Part shown: one piece after another, positions 25,239-35,120 of the stretch
How the letters are laid out: every line of letters starts with the position of its first letter
How positions within the stretch are numbered: position 1 is the stretch's first letter
From: Bryobacterales bacterium
GTDB lineage: Bacteria; Acidobacteriota; Terriglobia; Bryobacterales; Bryobacteraceae
Direction of reading: 5' to 3'
Assembly (NCBI GenBank): GCA_016713735.1
Contig: JADJOP010000043.1
Location: forward strand, 310,001 to 374,000
Length of the DNA: 64,000 nt
Notes under the pieces: model-generated
The model's database searches: none
Told to the model about the DNA's origin: nothing
The model's input: the letters and a program-made list of their open reading frames with translations, nothing else
Position numbers and translations under genes: made by a program

Positions 25239-27734
25239 ATGCGTTGCCAGCCAGCACTCGCCGCCCTCCTCCTCTCTACCCTCGCCTCCCTCTCCGCCCA
25301 ACCCCCACTCGCCCTCCTCAACCAATCCTGCTCCGCCTGCCACAACCCCAAAAATCCCTCCGGCGGCCTCGACCTCTCCACCCTCTCCCCCAACCTCTCC
25401 TCCCCCGCCAACCGCGACAAATGGGTCCGCATCCACGACCGCATCGACAAGCGCGAAATGCCCCCCAAAGGCGTCCCCCTCCCCGATGCCCGCCGCGCCG
25501 CCCTCCTCAAGCCCCTCGCCCGCGCCCTCCACCAGGCCGACTTCGCCGACGTCCGCACCCACGGCCGCGGACCCCTCCGCCGCCTCAACCGCGACGAGTT
25601 CGAACAAAACCTCCGCGACCTCCTCGCCCTCCCCGACCTCGACATCCGCGACATGCTCCCCGAAGACCGCGAAGCCTTCCACTTCAACAAGGTCTCCGAA
25701 ACCCTCGACATGTCCCGCGTCCAACTCGCCGCCTACCTCGACGCCACCGAAGCCGCCCTCCGCCAGGCCATCGCCACCACCCCCGCGCCCCCGCCCGTCA
25801 CGAAAACCAGAATCTTTGGTATGAAACTCTTCCCCGGCCTCCGTTCCACCGGCAACCGCGAGGCCATGTTCTACATCAAGGACAACCAGGGCATCAACGT
25901 CGAACGCGAACGCCCCGGCCCCATGCGCCCCGAATGGGAAACCGACGACACCATCGAGATGGGCCTCTTCCGCTCCCCCGGCTGGCCCTACGGCGCTTTC
26001 CCCCGTGGCTTCGCCGCCCCTCACACCGGGCATTACCGCATCCGCATCCACGCCCGCGCCGTCCTCCAACACCCCGGCTTCCGCGTCACCCCCGCGACCA
26101 CCTACGTCCCCATGACGCTCCGCTCCCGCCGCCCCACCAACCACGACATCGCCGAAGATGTGAAGTCCGTCGGCGGCATCCTCGAAATCCAACCCGAGCC
26201 CCGCGTCTACGAAGTCACCGTCCTCCTCAACGCCGGACAAACCGTCGAATACGGGCTCCTCGGCCTCCCCGTCCCGCAAGTCGACGCCATCCCCACCTCG
26301 CCCGGCAGCTATCGCTTCCCGCCCTTCCCCGAAGGCGGCCAGCCCGGCGTCGCCTTCCGCTCCATCGAATTCGAAGGCCCCCTTCCGCCCGCCTCCTGGC
26401 CCCCGCCCAGCCACCGCGTGCTCTTCGACGATCTCGGCCCTTCGCCCTCGCCCGCGCAGCCCAAGGAAACCGCCCACCGTCTCATCCGCCGCTTCCTCGC
26501 CCTCGCCGCCCGCGCCCCCGTCCCCGAAGCCGCCATCCAGAAATTCGAACGCCTCGCCGACGCGCGCCTCGACCGCAACGAGCCCTTCTCCGAAGCCATG
26601 ATCGCCGCCTACCAAGCCATCCTCTGCTCCGGCCACTTCCTCTACCTCCACGAACCCCGCGACCCCGCCTCCCTCGCCCAACGCCTCTCCCACTTCCTCA
26701 CCAACTCCCGCCCAGACCCCCCGCTCGCCGCCGCCACCCCGCGCATCTCACACCAAACGGTCCTAAAATCCGAAACCACCCGCCTCCTCCACGCCCCCAC
26801 CTTCCAACGCTTCATCCACCACTTCACCGCCTGGTGGCTCAACCTCCGCCACCTCCGCCGCGACGACCCCGACCTCCGCCTCTACCCCGAATACCGCCTC
26901 GACGAATACCTCGTCGATTCCATGGAACGCGAAACCACCACTTTCATCACCACCCTCTTCCGCGAAAACCTCCCCATCCGCACCCTCATCCAATCCGATT
27001 ACGTCTTCGCCAACGACCGCCTCGCCCGCCACTACGGCCTCCCCCCCGTCCCCACCTCCGCCCTCCGCCGCGTCACGCTCCCCCCCGCCAGCCCTCTCGG
27101 CGGCCTCCTCACCCAAGCCGCCATCCTCAAACTCACCGCCAACGGCACCGCCACCTCGCCCGTCCTCCGAGGCGCCTGGATCATGGACCGCATCATCGGC
27201 GAACCGCCCCCGCCGCCGCCCCCCAACGTCCCCGCCGTCGAGCCCGACATCCGCGGCGCCCGCACCATCCGCGAACAACTCGCCCTGCACACAAAATCCG
27301 CCGCCTGCGCCTCCTGCCACGCCAAGTTCGACCCCGTCGGCCTCGCGCTCGAAAACTTCGACGTCCTCGGCCACTACCGCACCCGCTACCGCGGCACCGC
27401 CGAAGGCGAACGCATCGCCGGCATCGACCACACCGGCCACGACTTCGCCTACACCCTCGCCGGCCCCGTCGACCCCAGCGGCGCCCTCGCCGACGGCCGC
27501 TCCTTCCGCGACGTCCGCGAACTCAAAGCCCTCCTCGCCGCCAACCCCCGCCAGCTCGCCCGCAATCTCCTCCACCAGTTCACCGTCTACTCGACCGGCA
27601 CCCCCGTGCGTTTCTCTGATCGCGCCGAAATCGAAGCCATCCTCGACGCCTGCGCCCCCACTCACTTCCGCGCCGCCGACCTACTCACCCGCTTCATCCA
27701 AAGTAAAATCTTCCGAGGAGCCACCGCGCCATGA
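25239..27734 (+). CDS. DUF1592-family exported cytochrome (DUF1587/1592/1588/1585)
   Basis: 831 aa with a signal peptide (MRCQPALAALLLSTLASLSA). One c-type haem site, SCSACHNPKNP, follows directly, as in planctomycete-type PSD cytochromes. DUF1587 (RGPLRRLNRDEFEQNLRDLL) follows, then a carbohydrate-binding-like middle, DUF1592 (LAQRLSHFLTNSRPDPPL), DUF1588 (GGLLTQAAILKLTANGTATS) and C-terminal DUF1585 with CASCHAKFDPVGLALENFD. The family is abundant in Planctomycetes and Solibacteres and is thought to be periplasmic and redox-linked; its substrate is unknown. The stop overlaps the ATG of the DUF1552 gene (ATGA), the standard pairing. Confidence 0.88.
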   Translation: MRCQPALAALLLSTLASLSAQPPLALLNQSCSACHNPKNPSGGLDLSTLSPNLSSPANRDKWVRIHDRIDKREMPPKGVPLPDARRAALLKPLARALHQADFADVRTHGRGPLRRLNRDEFEQNLRDLLALPDLDIRDMLPEDREAFHFNKVSETLDMSRVQLAAYLDATEAALRQAIATTPAPPPVTKTRIFGMKLFPGLRSTGNREAMFYIKDNQGINVERERPGPMRPEWETDDTIEMGLFRSPGWPYGAFPRGFAAPHTGHYRIRIHARAVLQHPGFRVTPATTYVPMTLRSRRPTNHDIAEDVKSVGGILEIQPEPRVYEVTVLLNAGQTVEYGLLGLPVPQVDAIPTSPGSYRFPPFPEGGQPGVAFRSIEFEGPLPPASWPPPSHRVLFDDLGPSPSPAQPKETAHRLIRRFLALAARAPVPEAAIQKFERLADARLDRNEPFSEAMIAAYQAILCSGHFLYLHEPRDPASLAQRLSHFLTNSRPDPPLAAATPRISHQTVLKSETTRLLHAPTFQRFIHHFTAWWLNLRHLRRDDPDLRLYPEYRLDEYLVDSMERETTTFITTLFRENLPIRTLIQSDYVFANDRLARHYGLPPVPTSALRRVTLPPASPLGGLLTQAAILKLTANGTATSPVLRGAWIMDRIIGEPPPPPPPNVPAVEPDIRGARTIREQLALHTKSAACASCHAKFDPVGLALENFDVLGHYRTRYRGTAEGERIAGIDHTGHDFAYTLAGPVDPSGALADGRSFRDVRELKALLAANPRQLARNLLHQFTVYSTGTPVRFSDRAEIEAILDACAPTHFRAADLLTRFIQSKIFRGATAP

Positions 27735-29042
27735 AGTCACCCCACATCGCCCGCACCCCGCTCCCCCGCCGCGCCTTCCTCCGCGCCGCCGGCGTCACCC
27801 TCGGCCTCCCCCTGCTCGAATGCATGACGCCCACCTTCGCCCGCGCCGCCTCCGCCACGCCCCCGCGCCGGCTCCTCGTCATCGCCAACAACATCGGCGT
27901 CCTCCCCAAGCTCTTCTTCCCCACTACCTCCGGCCGCGACTACGAACTCTCCCCCTACCTCACCCACCTCGCCGCCCACCGCAACGAATTCACCGTCTTC
28001 ACCGGACTCTCCCACCCCGGCGTCTCCGGCGGCCACAGCACCGACAACTGCTTCCTCACCGCCGCCCGAGGCGCCTTCAAAAGCGGCTTCCGCAACTCCA
28101 TCTCCCTCGATCAGTTCGCCGCCGAAAAACTCGGCCAGGTCACCCGCTACCCCACCCTCAACCTCGGGGTCAACATCGACAAAGGCAACCGCAGCCTCTC
28201 CTGGACCCGCGACGGCGTCCTCCTCCCCGCCGAAGACTCCGCCCCCAAGCTCTACGAGCGCATGTTCGTCCAAGGCGACCCCGCCTCCGTCGCCCGCACC
28301 CTCCACAAACTCGAAACCCGAGGCAGCATCTTAGATACCCTCCTCGACGAAACCCGACGCTTCAGCGCCAACTCGCCTCCGCCGACAAAGCCCGCCTCGA
28401 CCAATACCTCACCTCCGTCCGCGAAGTCGAAGACCGCCTCCAAACCGCCCGCTCCTGGGAAACCCGCCCCAAACCCGCCGCCCCCGCCCCTGCCACTCCC
28501 CCCGAAGACATCCAGGACAAAAACTCTTCTTCGAAAAACTCGAGCTCATGCTCTCCATGGCCCAACTCGCCATCGAGTCCGACACCTCCCGCATCGTCAC
28601 CCTCATGGCCGACGCCTTCTACACCCCCGCCTACCGCCTCAACCACGCCCAGAACACCACCGAGAGTTACCACGGCCTCTCCCACCACGGCCAGAACGAA
28701 ACCAAGGTGAAGCAGTTAGAAGCCACTGACCGCCAGCAGATGGACACCCTCGCCCACTTACTCACCAACTTAGCCGCCCGCCGCGAAAACGGCGCCCGCT
28801 TACTCGACTCCACCATGGTCCTCTACGGCAGCAACATGGGCGACGCCAACATCCACGACAACACCAACCTCCCCATCCTCTTAGCCGGCGGCGGCTTCCA
28901 ACACGGCCAACACCTCGCCTTCCGCCGCGACCACAACACCCCCCTCTCCAACCTCTACCTCACCCTCCTCCAACGCCTGGGCATCGAAACCACCGCCTTC
29001 GCCAGCAGCACCTCCACCCTCACCGGCCTCGACGCGGCGTAG
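27731..29042 (+). CDS. DUF1552 family Tat-exported protein (two frameshifts)
   Basis: It starts MKSPHIARTPLPRRAFLRAA, a twin-arginine signal (RRAFLRAAG). The body carries the usual DUF1552 blocks: LVIANNIGVLPKLFFP, FTVFTGLSHPGVSGGHSTDN and SISLDQFAAEKLG. The frame breaks at 28361-28362 (adding a T restores RRFQRQLASADKARLDQYL) and in the A run 28519-28523 (adding an A restores DKKLFFEKLELMLSMAQLAI). The ending (NLPILLAGGGFQHGQH, then LYLTLLQRLGIET) is also family-typical. Reconstructed length is about 437 aa. It works with the upstream DUF1592 protein in an unknown periplasmic function. Both breaks look like sequencing deletions. Confidence 0.82.
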
Positions 29043-29863
29043 TGGCCTACTCACACGTGCGATCTACGCGAGAACAAGAACGCTGGCTCCTGCGGCGCTT
29101 CCTGTCTGTCTACGATCACGAAACCTGGAAAGAACCGCACGCTCACTATGATTGGGTCGAAGAAAGGGCCGAAGGAGCTGTCGAAGTAATCGCGACACGT
29201 GCCGCCGACGGCATGAAACTCGCCATTGAGCACACGCTCATCCAGCCATATCCGGAGGAAAAGTTGGACTTCGCCCGCTTCCGGCTGTTTTTTCGTGTAG
29301 ATGATCCTGCCCTCACGCGGGAAGGCGCTTTTCTGTATGTCGATGTGCCCGCGGGGCTACTTCAGCAGGGAGCGAATTGGCAACAAATCGCCAACGCCGT
29401 CTTGCAATGTGTTCGCGAAAACAAAGCCACAATCAAAGAAGGACAAGGCTTCCTCGATTGTGTTCTCGGCGACGACCGGACCGTCCGTCTGCAAACCCGG
29501 CTCGAGGAAGCCCCTGGCGAATCTGGCGTCACACTGATCCGGCGCTACGGTGAATTTGACGTAGACGCTACCGTGCGCAAAGCGCTTAGGACTAAGTTGC
29601 CGAAACTAACCGGGACGGCAGTAGACCGTCGCCTACTCATGCTGGAGCGCGACCAAATGCACCTTCTCCCCGAAGCCATTGGCCGGGCAATCGACGAGTA
29701 CAGGGCTGAGTTCCCACGACTGCAGCAGGTTGACGAAATCTGGCTCGCCGAAACCCACGACCATCGAAGAGTAGTTCTGTTTGATCGGCTCCGGGCCGAT
29801 TACTCCTACTCACCACTGTTCATTTTTGTCGGGGACGGCATACGCAGGCGAGCCCACGACTAG
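29042..29863 (+). CDS. Hypothetical protein, 273 aa, atypical composition
   Basis: The GTG start overlaps the last base of the DUF1552 stop. The protein is soluble, with mixed alpha/beta sequence (HYDWVEERAEGAVEVIAT, then GMKLAIEHTLIQPYPEEK). A pattern of E-x-T then a spaced VRLQTRLEE hints at a restriction-endonuclease-like fold, but no catalytic motif is certain, so I assign no function. Third-codon positions are far less C-biased than in either neighbour and overall GC is visibly lower, which suggests recent transfer into this locus. A restriction-type or housekeeping orphan are both possible. Confidence 0.6.
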   Translation: MAYSHVRSTREQERWLLRRFLSVYDHETWKEPHAHYDWVEERAEGAVEVIATRAADGMKLAIEHTLIQPYPEEKLDFARFRLFFRVDDPALTREGAFLYVDVPAGLLQQGANWQQIANAVLQCVRENKATIKEGQGFLDCVLGDDRTVRLQTRLEEAPGESGVTLIRRYGEFDVDATVRKALRTKLPKLTGTAVDRRLLMLERDQMHLLPEAIGRAIDEYRAEFPRLQQVDEIWLAETHDHRRVVLFDRLRADYSYSPLFIFVGDGIRRRAHD

Positions 29864-29889
29864 CCTGCCTTCCCCGGCCACCCACCCCC

Positions 29890-30213
29890 TCACCTCGCAA
29901 ACGCCCTCCCCACGCACTCCCTCACCGCGCTCCAATCGCTCTCGCTCAACTGTCCAATCGCCGTCAACTCTGATCGATGAACCGTCAGCACATACGCGCG
30001 AAACCACGACGCTGCCCGCAATCCCGCCACCTGCCAGTCCCGCAACGCGTAATCCGTCGATGCTGCGTGCCTCGGCCTCCGCGTCGTCAGGATGCCCACC
30101 AGCACATCCGGCCGCTCCGCCAGGTAAGCCGCGCTCGCGATCACCACCGCCGGTCTGACCTTGGTTTCCGCTGCCCCCTCCAGCACGCCAACAACCACGT
30201 CGCCCGGCTTCAA
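29890..30213 (-). CDS. MazF/PemK-family type II toxin (endoribonuclease)
   Basis: 107 aa, normal for the family. It opens MKPGDVVVGVLEGAAETKVR and continues PAVVIASAAYL, the canonical MazF beginning (PGDVV…K.RPavVis). The rest keeps the SH3-like barrel pattern (VLVGILTTRRP, ASWFRAYVLTVHRSELTAIG). MazF toxins cut mRNA at short sequences when the antitoxin is degraded. The start overlaps the antitoxin stop (30210-30213), so the pair is co-translated, antitoxin first. Confidence 0.88.
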   Translation of the reverse strand: MKPGDVVVGVLEGAAETKVRPAVVIASAAYLAERPDVLVGILTTRRPRHAASTDYALRDWQVAGLRAASWFRAYVLTVHRSELTAIGQLSESDWSAVRECVGRAFAR

Positions 30214-30434
30214 TCCCCGTCCTCCGCCTCGCTCGCCTCCAGCCTCCGCAGCGATGCGGCGCGAAACTCCCGCAGATCCTCATCCGACCACGAATCCGCC
30301 CAGTCAATCTTGCGTCCGGGCGCCACCGCCGCCAGACGTTCAACCAGCCCCGACAACTCGTCCGCCGTCTCTGGCGGCAATCGCCGGAACGCCTGCAACA
30401 GCGCCTCTTCTCGCGGATTCAGCAGTAATTCCAT
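30210..30434 (-). CDS. Antitoxin partner of the MazF/PemK toxin
   Basis: 74 aa from ATG 30434 (an upstream ATG at 30461 would add nine residues, less likely). The protein is acidic and helical (LPPETADELSGLVERLAAVA, then a C-terminal DWADSWSDEDLREFRAAS), as expected of an antitoxin whose tail wraps the toxin. I do not see a classical AbrB or ribbon-helix-helix DNA-binding motif, so the identification rests mainly on the four-base overlap with the toxin. On the minus strand CATACT lies 11 bases upstream. Confidence 0.7.
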   Translation of the reverse strand: MELLLNPREEALLQAFRRLPPETADELSGLVERLAAVAPGRKIDWADSWSDEDLREFRAASLRRLEASEAEDGD

Positions 30435-30483
30435 AGCCCAGACCCAGTATGCCACCTTCATCAGCGCTGGAGATCACCCCCCC

Positions 30484-32884
30484 CTACACCACCGCGCTCC
30501 GCCTTCCCACCCACGCCTCCACCTTGTCCCGCAGCCCCACCGCTCCAAATGGCTTCGACAGGTAATCATCCATCCCCGCCGCCAAACACCGCGCATGGTC
30601 GGTCACCATCGCCCCCGCCGTCACCGCAATAATCGGCACCCGCCCTCTGGCCCCATCCAACCCCCTGATCCGCCGCGCCGCCTCAAACCCATCCACCAGC
30701 GGCATGTGGCAATCCATCAGGATCACGTCAAACTCCCCCCGCCCGCCTTCTCCACTCCCTCTTCCCCATTCCCGCCCACCTCCACCTCGCAACCCAGCCG
30801 CGTCAACAGCGTCACCAGCAGCCGCTGGTTGATCTTGTTGTCCTCCACCACCAACACCCGGCACCCGGCCAGCTCACTCCCGTCCACCTCTTCCCCGCGC
30901 TTCTCCTCCACCCGCTCCACTTCCGGCCCCCGTCCACCAACCTCGCCAGCGTGTGCCGCAACATCGCCGGCCTCACCGGCTTCAATAACAACGCATCCAG
31001 TGCCCGCGCCGGAGCCCCTGGCATCTCCCCCTGCCCGCTCACCACCACCACCCGCGGCTCTCCCTCCATCTCCTCCCACCACGGCTTCCCGTTCGTCCCA
31101 GCCCCCGCCGCCACGCCCGGATGCACCATGCACACCCGGTACGGATCTCCGCCCTCGCGCCCCTTCCCGATCAGCCTCCGCGCCTGCTCCTCGGTCGCCG
31201 CTTCGTCCACCCTCATCCCCCAGTGCTCGCACCAGTGCACGCACACCAGCCGGCTGATCTCTTCCCGCCCCACAATCAAAATCCGAATCCCCTTCAAATC
31301 CGTCGCCGCCCGCTCCCCCTGCGCCCCCTGCAACCGCCGTAACGGCAGCCCCAACACAAACGTCGCCCCCTCCCCCAACTGGCTCACCACCTCGATGTCG
31401 CCCCCCATCAGCCCCGCCAGCCGCTTCGAAATCGCCAGCCCTAACCCCGTCCCGCCATACCGCCGCGTCGCCGAACAGTCCAGTTGCGTGAACGCCGAAA
31501 ACAGACACTTCTTCTGCTCCTGCGAAATGCCCAGCCCCGTGTCCTGCACCGCAATCGTCACCCCCTCTTCCCCATCGCGGCTCCTCCCCCCGCTCACCTC
31601 AATCAGCACATACCCCCGCTCGGTGAACTTGATCCCGTTGCACACCAGGTTCATCACAATCTGCCTGATCCGGTCCGCGTCTCCCTCATACGCCCGCGCC
31701 AGCTCCGGCGGATACCAGATCGCCAGGTCGATCCCCTTCTCCTGCGCCCGCAACGACAGCAGGTTCACCACCTCCTCCAGCGTCTCCTGCAAATCAAACG
31801 GCCCCGCCACTATCTCCAGCTTCCCCGCCTCCACTTTCGAGAAATCCAGAATGTCGTTGATCACCGTCAGCAGCGATTCCGCGCTCACATGCACCGCCTC
31901 GGCAAACCCCCGCGCCTCCGCGCTCAACTCGGCCCGCAGCAGCAGATCCGACATCCCCAGAATCCCCGTCATCGGCGTCCGGATCTCGTGGCTCATCATC
32001 GACAAAAACTCGCTCTTGGCCCGCGTCGACGCCTCGGCCAGCTCCTTGCCCTGCTGCAGCGCCGCCTCGGCTTCCTTCCGCTCCGTCACCAGCGTGTGCG
32101 TCCCCGCCATCCGCACCGGCTTCCCCTCGCCATCCCGCTCCACCACCTTCCCCCGCGAATGCACCCATACCCACTCCCCGTTCTTGTGCCGCACCCGGTA
32201 CACGCAATCGTGATACTCCCGCAACCCCGCCAGCAACTCCGTCACCTCCTCCTCCACCCACACCAGGTCCTCCGGATGCGCAAACCTCCTCCACGTCTCC
32301 GCGTTCAGCGGCCACAGCTCCTCCACCCGGTACCCCAACATCCCTGCCCACAGCTCGTCAAACGAAACCTCCCCCGTCCTCACGTCCATCTCCCACGTGC
32401 CCGCCCTCGACGCCTCTAAAATGCCCGCCAGCCGCTCCCGCTCCACGTGCAGCGCCTCCTCGGCCTGCACCAGCTCCGTGATCTCGGTGTCCGATCCCCG
32501 GTACCCCACCAACCTCCCCTCGCCATCCCGCACCGGCACCCCCGCCGTCGATACCCACATCACCGTCCCGTCCGCCCGCACAATCGGATTCCGTAACCCG
32601 CGCAACGGCCGCCCCTGTTTCAGCACCTCCCGCGTCGCCTTCCGGAACCCCTCCCGCCCCTCCGCCGGGTGCAGGTCATAGTAGTGTCGAATTCCCACTA
32701 GCTCCGCAGGCGAATACCCCCACACCAGCGTCGAAACACCACTGACATGCGTGTACCACCCCAGCATGTCCACTTCCCAATACACAGTGCGGCTCTGCTC
32801 CGCAACCATGTGATACCGCGCCAGCGCATCCGCTGGCCCCGCATCGCTCCACTCCGCCGGGCCACGCCATCCAGGCTCATCCAT
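30484..32884 (-). CDS. Hybrid sensor histidine kinase: PAS-PAS-HisKA-HATPase-REC-REC (two frameshifts)
   Basis: The order is: PAS domain (about residues 20-140), a second PAS with PAC (150-275), HisKA with the phospho-acceptor in MMSHEIRTPMTG (His299), and HATPase with N box NLVCNGIKFTE, G1 DTGLGIS and G2 GGTGLGLAISKRLAGLMGG. A first receiver (IRILIVGREEISRLVCVHW) lacks the phospho-Asp (it reads VCMVHPGV), so it is degenerate. The second receiver is intact (VLVVEDNKINQRLL, then VILMDCHMPLVDGFEAA and DDYLSKPFG). The frame breaks in C runs 30927-30931 and 30735-30740; adding one base to each restores continuity. No transmembrane segments, so it is a cytoplasmic sensor. Confidence 0.85.
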
Positions 32885-33122
32885 GCCAGTGGCTTCCCTT
32901 CTTGTGCCGGATATCCCCTGCCCGCGCCAATGCCCGCGGTCACACTCCCTCCTCCCTTATCGGAGAAGTCAGTCCGTTTTTCCTTCGCAATTCCCGCGCC
33001 AACCCCGTCCCCGCCCGCTCCCCACTCCTTTTCCTCCCTCAGTAGGCACACTTACGTTCTCTTCACCCCCGCTGCTGTGATACCGTACCAAGTACGTAGG
33101 ATTCCATCCCACAGGAGCCACC

Positions 33123-33992
33123 ATGCTACGCCGCAACTTCCTTCGCACCGCCGCCACCACCGCCGGCACCGTCAACCTCGCCCAATTCCCCTATCACCTC
33201 TACGCCGGCACCACGAAGAAGTCCGCCAACGACCGCGTCAAGCTCGGCCCCGCCAAGGTCGAACTCAGCCGCCTCGCCATGGGCACCGGCACCAACGGCG
33301 GCGGCGGCTCCTCCAACCAAACTAAGAAGCTCGGCGTCGAAGGCCTCGCCAATCTCTTCAAATCCGGCTACGACCTCGGCGTCACCTTCTGGGACTGCGC
33401 CGACCAGTACGGCACCCACCCCCACGCCAAAGCCGCCCTCAAATACGTCAAGCGCGAAAACGTCACCATCCTCTCCAAGACCCACGCCAACACCGAGGCC
33501 GAAATGCGCGCCGACCTCGACCGCTTCCGCCGCGAACTCGGCACCGACTACCTCGACATCGTCCTCCTCCACTGCATGCTCGACGACAACTGGAACCAGC
33601 GCAAACGCGGCGCCATGAACGTCCTCGAAGAGGCCAAGGCCAAAGGCATCATCCGCACCAAGGGCGTCTCCTGCCACACCCTCGGCGCGCTCAAAACCGC
33701 CGCCGCCGAACCCTGGGTCGAAGTCGACCTCGCCCGCATCAACCCCGCCAAAATCGCCATGGACGCCGACCCCGCCACCGTCCTCGCCATCCTCAAACAA
33801 ATGAAGGCCGACGGCAAAGGCATCATCGGTATGAAAATCCTCGGCGCCGGCCGCCTCCGCGACAAAGTCGACGAGTCCCTCCAGTTCGCCCTCGCCCAGG
33901 ACTGCATCGACTGCTTCACCATCGGCAGCGAATCCGTCGCCGAACTCACCGACCTCACCCGCAAAATCCCCGCCGCCAGCACGCGCGGATAG
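33123..33992 (+). CDS. Tat-exported aldo/keto reductase
   Basis: 289 aa opening MLRRNFLRTAATTAG, a twin-arginine signal. Aldo/keto-reductase motifs follow: SRLAMGTGTNGGG, GYDLGVTFWDCADQYGTHPH, ILSKTHANTEAEM and LGTDYLDIVLLHCM (catalytic-barrel strand), with GIIGMKILGAG late in the barrel. The usual Asp-Tyr-Lys-His tetrad seems represented by D, Y and K in these strands. Why an NADPH enzyme would be exported is unclear; the Solibacter homologues I recall have the same signal. An AGGAG box sits 8 bases before the ATG. It precedes the di-haem peroxidase by 48 bases and may be co-transcribed. Confidence 0.8.
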   Translation: MLRRNFLRTAATTAGTVNLAQFPYHLYAGTTKKSANDRVKLGPAKVELSRLAMGTGTNGGGGSSNQTKKLGVEGLANLFKSGYDLGVTFWDCADQYGTHPHAKAALKYVKRENVTILSKTHANTEAEMRADLDRFRRELGTDYLDIVLLHCMLDDNWNQRKRGAMNVLEEAKAKGIIRTKGVSCHTLGALKTAAAEPWVEVDLARINPAKIAMDADPATVLAILKQMKADGKGIIGMKILGAGRLRDKVDESLQFALAQDCIDCFTIGSESVAELTDLTRKIPAASTRG

Positions 33993-34039
33993 CCATAATA
34001 AGAACCACGACCCTGCAGACCACGAAAGGAAAAGCCACC

Positions 34040-35044
34040 ATGAAACGTTTATTCGTTCTCTGCCTCGCCTCGGCGGCTCTCTCCCTCGGCCAGCAATGGC
34101 CCGAAGTCCCCAACTACGAGTTGATGAAGATCCCCGCCGACAACCCCATGACCGTCGCCAAGGTCGAACTCGGCAAGCAGCTCTACTACGACAAGCGCCT
34201 CTCCGGCGACGGCACCCACGCCTGCTACTCCTGCCACCTCAAGGAAAAGGGACTCACCCTCGGCGTCGCCACCGGCCAGGGACCCTACGGCGCCAAGCTC
34301 ACCCGCTCCGCCCCCACCATGTGGAACGTCGGCTACCTCCCCGCCATCTATTGGGACGGCCGCGCCCCCTCCCTCGAACGCCAGGTCGTCGGCGCCTGGA
34401 CCGGAGCCAACATGGGCGTCTCCGGCAAGGACGGCCGCCCGTCAACTGACGACATCGCCAAAAAGCTCAACGCCATCCCCGGCTACCGCCAACCATTCCA
34501 ATCCGTCTTCGGCGGCCCCGCCACCACCGACAACATCGCCAAAGCCCTCGCCGCCTTCATGCGCACCATCGTCGCCACCAAGGAACGCTCCGCCTGGATG
34601 CGCTTCATGACCGGCGACAAGAAGGCTCTCTCCGCCCAAGCCCAGCGCGGCTACAAGGTCTTCCACGAAAAGGCGAAGTGCGACAACTGCCACGACGGCA
34701 AGCTCCTCTCCGACATGCAATTCCACAACGTCGGCATCGGCATGGACGCCCCCACCCCCGACCTGGGCCGCTTCGTAGTCTCCAAGGACGAAAAGGACCG
34801 CGGCGCCTTCAAAACCCCGACCCTCTTAGACATCTCCAAATCCGCCCCCTACTTCCACAACGGCAGCGCCGCCACCCTGGAAGAGGCCGTAGACTTCATG
34901 ACCAAAGGCGGCCAGGAAAACCCCCACCTGGATAAGACCAACCTGAAACCCGTCAAACTCTCCGCCAAAGAAAAGGCCGACCTCCTCGCCTTCCTCAAAT
35001 CCCTAGACGTCACCTACGACATCGCCGACCCCAAGCTGCCGTAA
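34040..35044 (+). CDS. Di-haem cytochrome-c peroxidase (MauG/CcpA family)
   Basis: 334 aa with a Sec signal (MKRLFVLCLASAALSLGQ) and good ribosome-binding site (GAAAGGAAA). Two CxxCH haem sites are present, CYSCH (62-66) and CDNCH (214-218), with the family's ELGKQLYYDKRLSGDGTHAC, WDGRAPSLERQV and RGAFKTPTLLDISKSAPYFH blocks. The enzyme reduces hydrogen peroxide in the periplasm with electrons from small c-type cytochromes. A perfect hairpin terminator follows 20 bases after the stop. Confidence 0.92.
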   Translation: MKRLFVLCLASAALSLGQQWPEVPNYELMKIPADNPMTVAKVELGKQLYYDKRLSGDGTHACYSCHLKEKGLTLGVATGQGPYGAKLTRSAPTMWNVGYLPAIYWDGRAPSLERQVVGAWTGANMGVSGKDGRPSTDDIAKKLNAIPGYRQPFQSVFGGPATTDNIAKALAAFMRTIVATKERSAWMRFMTGDKKALSAQAQRGYKVFHEKAKCDNCHDGKLLSDMQFHNVGIGMDAPTPDLGRFVVSKDEKDRGAFKTPTLLDISKSAPYFHNGSAATLEEAVDFMTKGGQENPHLDKTNLKPVKLSAKEKADLLAFLKSLDVTYDIADPKLP

Positions 35045-35064
35045 GCAACGCCACAGCCCGAAAC

Positions 35065-35098
35065 CACAAGAGGCGGGACGCCAGTCCCGCCTCTTGTG
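35065..35098 (+). terminator. Perfect 15-bp inverted repeat after the peroxidase gene
   Basis: CACAAGAGGCGGGAC at 35065-35079, a four-base GCCA loop and the exact reverse complement at 35084-35098. It ends the peroxidase unit. The minus-strand gene ending at 35121 converges on it, so it may act in both directions. Confidence 0.85.
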
Positions 35099-35120
35099 TA
35101 GCGCGCGCTCTTAAGCGAGA

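Noticed and set aside
33070..33100. CGTAC-caa-GTACG and the GATAC palindrome at 43912 as a shared aldo/keto-reductase operator
   Set aside because: The two sites share only GTGATAC and GTA; this short match may simply reflect -10 promoter sequence.
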